Shown one piece after another: positions 1-6,206 of a stretch of DNA of 10,185 nucleotides. Numbering within the stretch: position 1 is the first letter of the stretch; each line of letters begins with the position of its first letter. Source of the stretch: an uncultured bacterium (lineage in GTDB: Bacteria; DRYD01); contig CALFWH010000155.1 of assembly GCA_937927985.1 (NCBI GenBank), forward strand, positions 1-10,185, written 5' to 3'. A program made the translations under genes and the position numbers. The notes beneath the pieces are model-generated. The model was not told the origin of the DNA and searched no databases. It worked only from the letters and a program-made list of their open reading frames with translations.

Positions 1-2
1 CA

Positions 3-173
3 AAAATAATATTTTCTTTACCTTTAAATAAAAAAATGCCTCCTGATGATTTAGAGAAACTAAAAATAGTAAAAATAAATAATTACGCAATATTATCCGA
101 AATATATAACAGAAAGAAAATGAAAAACCTTTCAAAAAAATATGAAGAACTATATAGAAAATACAGTAAATAA
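3..173 (+). CDS. C-terminal fragment of an unidentified protein (5' end outside window)
   Basis: An open frame enters from the left edge and runs 56 codons to a TAA at 171-173. The peptide is lysine- and tyrosine-rich and probably helical, with a PPDDLEKLKIVKINNY stretch and a charged tail ending YEELYRKYSK. I see no signature motif and cannot name a family. Its last 32 bases overlap the start of tgt in another frame, which suggests translational coupling and one transcript. That the frame is real is inferred from its composition, which matches the genes downstream, and from its position at the head of a dense same-strand gene run. The overlap is longer than usual, so either this stop or the tgt start could be misread. 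Confidence 0.5.
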   Translation, partial: KIIFSLPLNKKMPPDDLEKLKIVKINNYAILSEIYNRKKMKNLSKKYEELYRKYSK

Positions 174-1392
174 ATCTAATTTTTTTAAATTGCTACACTC
201 ATCTAAAGAAGGTAATTACAATCTAAGAATAGGGATAATACAAAATAGCTTAGGTAGTAAACTAATAACACCAGCATTTATACCAGTTGCTACAAACGCC
301 TCAATAAGAGCTTTAGATAGTCTAAAATTAAAAGATCTAGAAATAAATGGTATATTTGTAAATACTTATCATATGCACGTACACCCAGGAGAAGATATTA
401 TACAAGAACTAGGAAAATTGCATAAATTTATGAATTATGATGGAATAATATTTACCGATAGTGGAGGATTTCAAGCTTTTAGCCTAGGACAAGCAATAGA
501 ACATGGAGTAGGTAAAATAGTAAGTATATTTTCAAAAGAAGGTAAAAAAAGAAATAATAACATAGAAAAATTAGCAGAAATAACAGATGATTATATAATT
601 TTCAAAAGCCATTTAGATGGTAAAATAATAAAACTCTCTCCTGAAAAATCAATAGATATCCAAATAAAATTAGGTTCAGATATCCTTATGGTACTTGATG
701 AATGCACTTCTCCCTTAGCTTCATATGAATACACAAAAAAGTCTATGGAAAGATCAATGAGATGGGCTCTACGATCCTTAGAATTTTTCAAAAAAAACAA
801 TAAAGGGAATCAATATTTATACGGAATAATCCAAGGAGGACATCACTATGATCTAAGAATAAAATCAACTGAATTTATATCTTCACTACCCTTTGATGGA
901 ATAGCTATAGGAGGATCCTTAGGTACCTCTAAAGAAAACATAAAAGAAATTTTGTCTTGGGTTATGAATTACATACCTGAAAACCTTCCCCGCCATCTCT
1001 TAGGTATAGGTAGCCTGAATGAAATATTTACAGCTATAGAAAACGGAATAGATACTTTCGACTGTGTTATACCTACAAGATACGCAAGAACAGGAACTGT
1101 ATTCACTAATTCCTACCCATTTATAAAAGATATAACTGCAAAATATTACAATCAAATAGAAACCAAAAAATACAATAAACCTATAGACGAAAATTGTAAC
1201 TGCTATACTTGTAGAAATTACACAGTAGCCTATCTAAATCACTTATTCTTTGTAGGTGAAATTGCTGCTATGACATTACTAACTATTCATAATTTATACT
1301 TTTACTCTAACCTTTTAAAAAATATAAGAGAAGCTATCTTACAAAATAGATATTTAAAATTTAAAGAGCAATTCTTTAAGAAAACAAGCTAA
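142..1392 (+). CDS. tgt: tRNA-guanine transglycosylase (queuosine biosynthesis)
   Basis: Exchanges guanine-34 of GUN-anticodon tRNAs (Asp, Asn, His, Tyr) for preQ1 in the cytoplasm, a step in queuosine synthesis. Visible family signatures are VNTYHMHVHPGE (73-84), TDSGGFQ with D106, LDECTS (D186, C188), IIQGG (229-233), and FDCVIPTR, where D307 is the expected nucleophile. The zinc site is C352, C354, C357 and H383 (CxCxxC and the TIHNL motif). At 416 residues it is somewhat longer than typical bacterial enzymes. The extra length lies mostly between DSGGFQ and the FKSHLDG motif (about 115-150), plus a short N-terminal extension. ATG 142 is the only nearby ATG; no Shine-Dalgarno precedes it and it overlaps the upstream gene by 32 nt. 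A TTG at 190 is a weaker alternative start. Product assignment is secure; the exact start is less so. Confidence 0.96.
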   Translation: MKNYIENTVNKSNFFKLLHSSKEGNYNLRIGIIQNSLGSKLITPAFIPVATNASIRALDSLKLKDLEINGIFVNTYHMHVHPGEDIIQELGKLHKFMNYDGIIFTDSGGFQAFSLGQAIEHGVGKIVSIFSKEGKKRNNNIEKLAEITDDYIIFKSHLDGKIIKLSPEKSIDIQIKLGSDILMVLDECTSPLASYEYTKKSMERSMRWALRSLEFFKKNNKGNQYLYGIIQGGHHYDLRIKSTEFISSLPFDGIAIGGSLGTSKENIKEILSWVMNYIPENLPRHLLGIGSLNEIFTAIENGIDTFDCVIPTRYARTGTVFTNSYPFIKDITAKYYNQIETKKYNKPIDENCNCYTCRNYTVAYLNHLFFVGEIAAMTLLTIHNLYFYSNLLKNIREAILQNRYLKFKEQFFKKTS

Positions 1393-1431
1393 AAAATAAA
1401 AAAGAAATAAAAAAAAGAAATAAAAAATAAG
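1391..1431 (+). repeat. A-rich tandem repeat (3 x 13-14 bp) between tgt and tsaB
   Basis: The whole tgt-tsaB gap consists of three similar units: 1391-1404, 1405-1417 and 1418-1431, each a variant of AAATAAAAAAAAG. The first unit contains the end of the tgt stop codon and the last abuts the tsaB ATG. No conventional Shine-Dalgarno is present. Because the units are almost pure A and T, chance similarity is a real alternative; the regular spacing of the G that closes each unit is the best argument for duplication. Confidence 0.55.
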
Positions 1432-2037
1432 ATGAAAGTACTAGCGCTTACATCAACATCTATGTTTTTGTCACTCTCAATCATTAATGATTCTGCCGAA
1501 AATATTTTTACATATCTAGAATTGAAAATCATTAATAACAATCAAATAATGTTAATTGATAAAGTTATCAACACTATAAAAAATTTTGTAAGAATAGAGG
1601 ATATAGAAAGAATTTTTGTAACCAATGGTCCTGGCTATTTTACTACCATTAGAATATCCTGCTTAATAGCACAAACCATATCCTTTATCCTAAAAAAAGA
1701 ATTAACTTTTATAGATAATTTTAAAGCCTTAAAAAATATTTATAACTATTTTTTTAATGATCTAGAATCCATATATGCAATAAAAATAGCATCAAACAGA
1801 TTTAAATATGATTTACTTAGTCAACCTGTAACTCTAGAAGAATTAATAAAACTATCTAAAAAAGCTAATAAAAAGATTGTTTTTTATGATATGAATTATC
1901 AGCAAATTGAAAAATTAAAATCAAACCAGACAAACTATCAGGATTTATCTGATATATTTAACTCATCAATAATATATCTAACAAGTAAAAACGATCTTCA
2001 AGTATCTTATGATTACAATATAAAGATTGTATACTAA
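1432..2037 (+). CDS. tsaB: tRNA threonylcarbamoyladenosine biosynthesis protein TsaB (divergent)
   Basis: TsaB (YeaZ) is a catalytically inactive ASKHA-fold partner that dimerises with TsaD and, with TsaE, transfers threonylcarbamoyl to A37 of ANN-decoding tRNAs, forming t6A. Two hallmarks are visible: the N-terminal strand VLALTSTS (3-10), where the family has a LaiDTS-like motif, and NGPGYFTTIRI (65-75), which matches the GPGSFTGLRIG motif. The 201-residue length suits the family. The C-terminal half is very diverged, rich in Asn, Lys and Ile, and I recognise nothing specific in it. The gene lies 39 bp after tgt and 15 bp before ispF, so it is probably cotranscribed with them. No Shine-Dalgarno precedes the ATG. 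The assignment rests mainly on the GPG motif, length and N-terminal strand. Confidence 0.8.
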   Translation: MKVLALTSTSMFLSLSIINDSAENIFTYLELKIINNNQIMLIDKVINTIKNFVRIEDIERIFVTNGPGYFTTIRISCLIAQTISFILKKELTFIDNFKALKNIYNYFFNDLESIYAIKIASNRFKYDLLSQPVTLEELIKLSKKANKKIVFYDMNYQQIEKLKSNQTNYQDLSDIFNSSIIYLTSKNDLQVSYDYNIKIVY

Positions 2038-2038
2038 A

Positions 2039-2044
2039 AGAGGA
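2039..2044 (+). promoter_or_regulatory. Shine-Dalgarno site of ispF
   Basis: AGAGGA lies 8 nt before the ispF ATG at 2053. It sits between two copies of an ACTAAAA motif (2033-2039 and 2045-2051), the first of which contains the tsaB stop codon. It is one of the few recognisable ribosome binding sites among the plus-strand genes here. Confidence 0.6.
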
Positions 2045-2052
2045 ACTAAAAA

Positions 2053-2526
2053 ATGGAAAGGATAGGATTAGGTTTTGATAGTCATAAATACCAAAAAGGT
2101 AAAGGTTTAATTTTAGGAGGAATATTTATTGAATGTGATTATTCATTTAAAGCTCATTCAGATGGGGATATAATTATTCATTCAATTATAGATGCAGTAA
2201 TTGGAGCTCTACCAGAAATATTCGATTACCAAAATATAGGACTAATTTTCCCTGATAATAATCCTCAATACTACAAAGTAAACTCCACTAACTTATTAGA
2301 TCAAATATTAACAAAAATACATCCTTGGAAGATATCAAGTTGCGATGTAGTCCTTATAATGGAAAAACCTAAATTAGGTTATAAAATAAAGGATATAATA
2401 GAAAACTTAAAAAAATTATTAAAGACTGAAATAGTAAATGTAAAACCCAAAACAGCAGAGGGAATTGGATTAATAGGAAAATCCCAAGGAGCAGCCAGTT
2501 TTTGTATAGTTAAATTAAATAAATAA
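2053..2526 (+). CDS. ispF: 2-C-methyl-D-erythritol 2,4-cyclodiphosphate synthase
   Basis: Fifth enzyme of the MEP pathway: cyclises CDP-methylerythritol 2-phosphate to MEcPP with release of CMP; works as a homotrimer in the cytoplasm. The N-terminal GFDSHKY supplies zinc ligands D9 and H11. AHSDGD (34-39) and the following IIIH supply H43, with D47 after it. FPD (66-68) supplies D68, and the C-terminal VNVKPKTAEGIGLIGKSQG (128-146) matches the NVKATTTE-type nucleotide-binding loop. At 157 residues it is normal length. Two oddities: the usual GDIG before FPD reads YQNIG, so the ribose-contacting Asp (D56 in E. coli) is Asn61, with a short insertion before it; and the loop has KT in place of the usual TT. 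Preceded by an AGAGGA site; 9 bp separate it from map. Confidence 0.95.
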   Translation: MERIGLGFDSHKYQKGKGLILGGIFIECDYSFKAHSDGDIIIHSIIDAVIGALPEIFDYQNIGLIFPDNNPQYYKVNSTNLLDQILTKIHPWKISSCDVVLIMEKPKLGYKIKDIIENLKKLLKTEIVNVKPKTAEGIGLIGKSQGAASFCIVKLNK

Positions 2527-2535
2527 CCCATATAC

Positions 2536-3363
2536 ATGATCGTAAAAAACAATTCTCAACTAGAAAAAATAAAAATAGCAGGTCAAATTAATGCTTTTAC
2601 TTTAGAAATTCTAAAACAAATAGTACTAAATAATTACAATAAAATAAATGCTCAACTCTTAGATGATATAGCTTTTAAAATAATAACAACTTTGAAGGGT
2701 AAACCCTCTTTTAAAAACTATAAACCTTCCTTTTCTTCAACTCCCTATCCCTATACAATAACAGTATCTATTAATGAAGAAATAGTGCATGGATTACCTT
2801 TAGCAACTAAAACTTTTAAAGAAAAAGATATAGTTAGTATAGATTGTGGAACATATTACCAAGGATACCATGTAGATAGTGCTATAACCTTCGCTATAAA
2901 CGATAATCAATCTAAAATTGTAGAAGTATGTAATAAATCTCTATATTTAGCCATAGAGAAAATCAAACACAGTACTTATATAAATGAAGTAGGTAAAACA
3001 ATAGAGAATTTTGTAAATAGTAATGGTTTTAAGGTAATACGTCCACTTACAGGACATGGAGTAGGAAGAAGTATTCATGATCCTCCAGAAATACCCAATT
3101 TTTATATTCCTAATTTTTCTAAAAAATTTTACCAAAACATGCTAGTAGCTATAGAACCAATGATTAGTCAAAACTCATGGGATATAGAATTATTAGAAGA
3201 TGGATGGACAATAGTAACAAAAGATAGATCACTTTCAGCTCATTTTGAACATACTATTCTAATAGGTAAAGAAAGTTCCCAAATAATAACAACTATAAAT
3301 AATGATATGTTTAATAAATTTTATCAGCAAACTAGCCATTTTTTCAAAGATCTGCTAAAATAG
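2536..3363 (+). CDS. map: Methionine aminopeptidase, type I
   Basis: Removes the initiator Met from nascent proteins whose second residue is small. All expected active-site residues are present: H85 (VHGLP), the five metal ligands D103 (SIDCGT), D114 (HVDSA), H174 (GHGVG), E207 (AIEPM) and E238 (HFEHT), and H181 (IHDPP). No type II insert and no N-terminal zinc finger, so this is a plain type I bacterial enzyme. At 275 residues it carries about 20 extra C-terminal residues (255-275) compared with the usual 250-265. The start is an ATG 9 bp after ispF without a clear Shine-Dalgarno, so translation may depend on coupling to ispF. It is the last gene of the tgt-tsaB-ispF-map run. HslV, encoded further right in this window, is among the proteins needing Met removal to expose a catalytic Thr. 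Confidence 0.97.
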   Translation: MIVKNNSQLEKIKIAGQINAFTLEILKQIVLNNYNKINAQLLDDIAFKIITTLKGKPSFKNYKPSFSSTPYPYTITVSINEEIVHGLPLATKTFKEKDIVSIDCGTYYQGYHVDSAITFAINDNQSKIVEVCNKSLYLAIEKIKHSTYINEVGKTIENFVNSNGFKVIRPLTGHGVGRSIHDPPEIPNFYIPNFSKKFYQNMLVAIEPMISQNSWDIELLEDGWTIVTKDRSLSAHFEHTILIGKESSQIITTINNDMFNKFYQQTSHFFKDLLK

Positions 3364-3365
3364 GG

Positions 3366-3413
3366 AAATAAAAAAACAAAAAATAAAAAACAAGGGGGAA
3401 TAACTCCCCCTTG
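3366..3413 (-). terminator. Rho-independent terminator of the minus-strand protease gene
   Basis: A perfect 9-bp stem pairs 3391-3399 (CAAGGGGGA) with 3405-3413 (TCCCCCTTG) around a 5-nt loop. Read on the minus strand it is followed by a long T-rich tract (3390 down to 3366), the classic intrinsic terminator. On the plus strand the hairpin is followed by AAAATTC rather than T's, so it should stop the map transcript poorly, if at all. It sits between two converging genes, 33 bp past the protease stop codon. The A-rich arm (3366-3391) shows the same AAATAAAAAAAC-type repetition seen between tgt and tsaB. Confidence 0.9.
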
Positions 3414-3446
3414 AAAATTCTTCGTTATTAAATAAGTGTTTTTTAA

Positions 3447-4862
3447 CTAAGCTCTTTTTTGTTCTGGATTAGGTGTTGGTTCTTCTAGATTAGGTGCTGG
3501 CTGTTCAGGTAACATACTTAAAGCTTCCTTAACTGCTTCGTATACATTAACTAAACCTGCTCCTTGATCAAATTGATCATAAGGGTTATTATCTGTAGGA
3601 TCAATTTTTTCTAATTTTATAGCGTGTTTCATTAACAATTCTTTTACTTGCTGTTGTGTTAAATTAGGGTTAGCGTTAAGTAATAGTAGCATTGCTCCTG
3701 CAACACCAGGAGTAGCCATTGATGTACCAGAGATAGCTACATACTTACCATCCTCAGTCATTGGAATTCTTCCTTGTTTACCTAATTTGTATAGTTCGCT
3801 ATTTTCAGATACTGCAGCCCAGATATTAACACCTGGCATAGATACGTCTGGCTTGAGTTTTGAAGTTTCATCTGGAGCATTTCTAACTGGTCCACGAGAA
3901 GAAAATCTTGCTATATCATCATCGGATAAGTCTTCTGTTTTGTTATCACTGTAAGCTGCTACAGTTACTGCATTAGGAGCTATAGCTGGAGTACCTACGG
4001 TATTAGGATAAGGGCCACTATTTCCAGCAGATATAGCAAAGTATACCCCATCCTGAATAGCTTTTTCAACAGCAAGAGCCAATGGATCTTGATCCCAGGG
4101 TTTATAAGCGTATCCTCCTAAACTCATATTTGCAACTACTTTTTTACCTTCAGCCTTTGCTTTTTCCACTACTTTATTTATTCCTCTTATAATATCAGAG
4201 GTATAACCTGATCCTCCATCACTAAGAACTTTAATACCCCATATTTCGGCAGCAGGAGCTAATCCCCCAAACTTTCCTTCTCCAGCAGCTATACTAGCTA
4301 CATGAGTACCGTGCCCATGCCCATCATGAGGTTTCGTATATCCCGCAGACGTTGCATCAAAATAATAAGTCAACCTATCTCCAAAATCTTCATGTGAACC
4401 TACTCCAGTATCTATAACTGCCAAAACTAATCCTTGTCCCTTATAACCCATTTCGTGTATCTTATCTGCTCCTGTTATTTGTGAAGTGACATTTTTTTGT
4501 GGTAATTGTTGAGCATCTCTTTTACTTTCAGTTTTAAGATTTTTTTTCATTTCTTTTAGTTTTTTTGCTTGCTTAACTTCTTCAGGTTCTACTAAGCCTA
4601 CTCTTTCATCTTTAAATACGTTCATTCCTTCAGGTAAAGATTTATATATGTTTGGTAAAGCGCCTTTTTTAACCTCTGCTAGTAAGAACCCATTTCCCAG
4701 ATCTTCTATGATAATTCCTGCTTTAAGAGCTTTTAGCATTTTATCTATTTTCTTTCTATCTCCAGTAAATATTACTCTTTCCATTTCTGGTTTACTTTGG
4801 AACGACTTTACCCCTCTTGTTTGATCAGGAATATTATTCCTTAATGGATCTATTCTTGCCAT
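3447..4862 (-). CDS. Subtilisin-like serine protease (S8) without signal peptide
   Basis: A 471-residue subtilase. The triad is D151 (AVIDTGVG), H184 (GHGHGTHVAS) and S381 (SGTSMATPG), with oxyanion N281 (SAGNSG) and the family FSSRGP at 320-325. Residues about 27-92 look like an inhibitor-I9-type prodomain (short strand-helix-strand pattern starting ERVIFTGD), followed by a charged Lys/Glu linker (93-125). The C-terminus (452-471) is Pro/Asn/Glu-rich. No hydrophobic N-terminal segment exists, and an in-frame TAA at 4893-4895 with no start codon between rules out a missed upstream leader. The protein is richer in Gly and Ala than its neighbours and has the best Shine-Dalgarno in the window, suggesting high expression. 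Substrate and location are unknown: it may be cytoplasmic or exported by a non-Sec route. It is last in the minus-strand run and ends at a strong terminator. Confidence 0.95.
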   Translation of the reverse strand: MARIDPLRNNIPDQTRGVKSFQSKPEMERVIFTGDRKKIDKMLKALKAGIIIEDLGNGFLLAEVKKGALPNIYKSLPEGMNVFKDERVGLVEPEEVKQAKKLKEMKKNLKTESKRDAQQLPQKNVTSQITGADKIHEMGYKGQGLVLAVIDTGVGSHEDFGDRLTYYFDATSAGYTKPHDGHGHGTHVASIAAGEGKFGGLAPAAEIWGIKVLSDGGSGYTSDIIRGINKVVEKAKAEGKKVVANMSLGGYAYKPWDQDPLALAVEKAIQDGVYFAISAGNSGPYPNTVGTPAIAPNAVTVAAYSDNKTEDLSDDDIARFSSRGPVRNAPDETSKLKPDVSMPGVNIWAAVSENSELYKLGKQGRIPMTEDGKYVAISGTSMATPGVAGAMLLLLNANPNLTQQQVKELLMKHAIKLEKIDPTDNNPYDQFDQGAGLVNVYEAVKEALSMLPEQPAPNLEEPTPNPEQKRA

Positions 4863-4869
4863 TATGTTT

Positions 4870-4880
4870 CCACCTCCCTT
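4870..4880 (-). promoter_or_regulatory. Consensus Shine-Dalgarno of the protease gene
   Basis: On the minus strand AAGGGAGGTGG ends 7 nt before the ATG at 4862. It is nearly the full complement of the 16S rRNA 3' end. This fixes the protease start and contrasts with the SD-less starts of most genes around it. Confidence 0.85.
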
Positions 4881-4892
4881 ATTGGAGTTTAC

Positions 4893-4911
4893 TTATTTAA
4901 GGCTTAAATAA
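4893..4911. promoter_or_regulatory. 19-bp perfect palindrome upstream of the protease gene
   Basis: TTATTTAAG, a central G, then CTTAAATAA: two 9-bp half-sites with perfect dyad symmetry, about 30 bp before the protease start codon. A one-base centre favours a DNA-binding dimer site over an RNA hairpin, although a hairpin with a 3-nt loop is possible. It contains the in-frame TAA that closes the protease frame upstream. No T-tract follows, so it is not a terminator. Operator function is inferred from symmetry and position only. Confidence 0.45.
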
Positions 4912-4942
4912 AATGAAGCTTTAATTCAAAATTTTTACCTAC

Positions 4943-4964
4943 TAAATGTAAAATAAATGTAAAA
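4943..4964. repeat. Exact 11-bp tandem duplication after the inositol-phosphate synthase gene
   Basis: TAAATGTAAAA occurs twice head to tail (4943-4953 and 4954-4964), immediately beyond the stop codon (4966-4968, TGA on the minus strand) of the inositol-phosphate synthase gene. It lies in the gap before the protease gene. I see no function; it is one of several short duplications at gene junctions here. Confidence 0.85.
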
Positions 4965-4965
4965 T

Positions 4966-6183
4966 TCAAACAGTTATTTTTTCATATTTTTTATAGAAAT
5001 CAAGCAATAAATTGAAAGCTTCGAAGAAAGATAAAATTAACTTATCTTTGTATGTTTTGATGTCAGTTTTTAAGTTTTTATTCTTAAGTGGGTGTTTGAA
5101 ATATATAGCTAAGTGTTCTTGAATTCCAAAACTTTCATATTGAAAAGATTTATCAAGATGTTTAATAAGATCCAAAACTAAGGGGGCAGCTAAGATAGAA
5201 TCTCTTCCTAACCAGTTAATTTTAAAACTCATAGGTAATCCTAAATATCCTTCAAAATCTACATTATCCCATGCTTCTTTATTATCATATTTGGGGGGGT
5301 AGTAACTTATTTCGACAACATGTTCAAAATCAGAGTAACCTAAAATTGGTGCTAAAACACTTAGTTTATCTTCAATTTTTAGTGCTCTATGCTCTGGCCT
5401 AGATAAAATCTTTCCGTCATTATTACCAAGAATATTAGTACTATACCATCCTATGAGTTTGAAATTTCTAATTTTAATCATAGGAGCTATGAGAGTTTTC
5501 ATAAGAGTTTGACCAGTATTTCCATCCATACCAGCTAACGGTACTCTATTTTTTATTGCTAAATCCTGTACAAAATCAAGCTGCAAAGTTAAATTAGGTG
5601 TAAAATCTATAAATCCACAACCTTCTAATATTGCAGCTACTGCATAAGCCACAGAAGAAGGTAAAAAATTACCATCTATTCTCTTCAAATCCTCTAAATT
5701 CACATGATTAATATCTTCTAATGTTTTTATGTTTTTTAATGGTACCCCTAAGTAAACTACAAAAACCTTATCAATTTTTTGCGATTTTCTAAAATTGTCT
5801 ATGTCTTTTCTAATTAAACTAACACTTTCGTAAAAATTAGGTAATTCATTCATTTTTATTGAATATTGACTATTTATAGCTTCATCGCTATCCCAAATAT
5901 TTACAAATCCTTTTAAGGGGGTTATATTTGATAATTTTTCATGATTATCTTTATAAAGCTCAGAAGGTATTATTTTATGAGAATTAGCCATTTCAAGAGA
6001 ATTTTGATAATAAACGTCCCATCCAGTAAAAATCATCTCTTCTTCTTTACAAAATTCTATATTTTTGAAGTATTCTGTAGCTATTAGGCTACCTAAGTTT
6101 TTTTTATCACTTTTACAGTTTACTCCTGTTATAACAGTATTAGCAACAGCTCCGTTTAACCCAATGAACATTACTCCAACCAT
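4966..6183 (-). CDS. myo-Inositol-1-phosphate synthase family protein
   Basis: The family uses NAD to convert glucose 6-phosphate to myo-inositol 1-phosphate, the entry step for inositol lipids and solutes. Visible signatures: N-terminal dinucleotide-binding GLNGAVANT (8-16), TGWDVYYQNS (53-62), GNTGQTLMKT (221-230, K229), NILGNNDGK (250-258), K269 and K273 four residues apart as in the active-site lysine pair, and WLGRDSILAAPLVLDL (324-339). At 405 residues it is complete. A good Shine-Dalgarno (AAGGGAG, 6191-6197) lies 7 nt before ATG 6183. It follows the UbiA gene by 21 bp, so the two are almost certainly cotranscribed. That pairing suggests the inositol phosphate goes into a prenyl- or lipid-linked compound rather than a free solute. 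Members of this fold include other cyclitol-forming enzymes, so exact product specificity is inferred. A C7 run codes for YPP near residue 296. Confidence 0.9.
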   Translation of the reverse strand: MVGVMFIGLNGAVANTVITGVNCKSDKKNLGSLIATEYFKNIEFCKEEEMIFTGWDVYYQNSLEMANSHKIIPSELYKDNHEKLSNITPLKGFVNIWDSDEAINSQYSIKMNELPNFYESVSLIRKDIDNFRKSQKIDKVFVVYLGVPLKNIKTLEDINHVNLEDLKRIDGNFLPSSVAYAVAAILEGCGFIDFTPNLTLQLDFVQDLAIKNRVPLAGMDGNTGQTLMKTLIAPMIKIRNFKLIGWYSTNILGNNDGKILSRPEHRALKIEDKLSVLAPILGYSDFEHVVEISYYPPKYDNKEAWDNVDFEGYLGLPMSFKINWLGRDSILAAPLVLDLIKHLDKSFQYESFGIQEHLAIYFKHPLKNKNLKTDIKTYKDKLILSFFEAFNLLLDFYKKYEKITV

Positions 6184-6190
6184 ATTTACT

Positions 6191-6206
6191 CTCCCTTCCC
6201 TTCCTT
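6191..6206 (-). promoter_or_regulatory. Repeated purine-rich Shine-Dalgarno of the inositol-phosphate synthase gene
   Basis: On the minus strand the sequence AAGGAAGGGAAGGGAG contains overlapping copies of a 6-bp GGAAGG-like unit, giving several possible anti-SD pairings. The copy nearest the gene, AAGGGAG (6191-6197), has ideal 7-nt spacing to the ATG at 6183. The repeat also includes the end of the UbiA stop codon (6205-6207), so the two genes are suited to translational coupling. Confidence 0.6.

Noticed and set aside
591..800. Minus-strand open frame opposite tgt
   Set aside because: It lies wholly inside a strongly conserved tgt region, has no ribosome binding site, and its peptide has no recognisable motif.
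2947..3135. Minus-strand open frame opposite map
   Set aside because: It is antisense to the metal-ligand region of map and has biased Tyr/Ile composition expected of an antisense shadow.
3391..3413. Hairpin as terminator of the tgt-map operon on the plus strand
   Set aside because: The plus-strand side is followed by AAAATTC with no T-tract; the T-tract is only on the minus-strand side. Weak bidirectional action remains possible.
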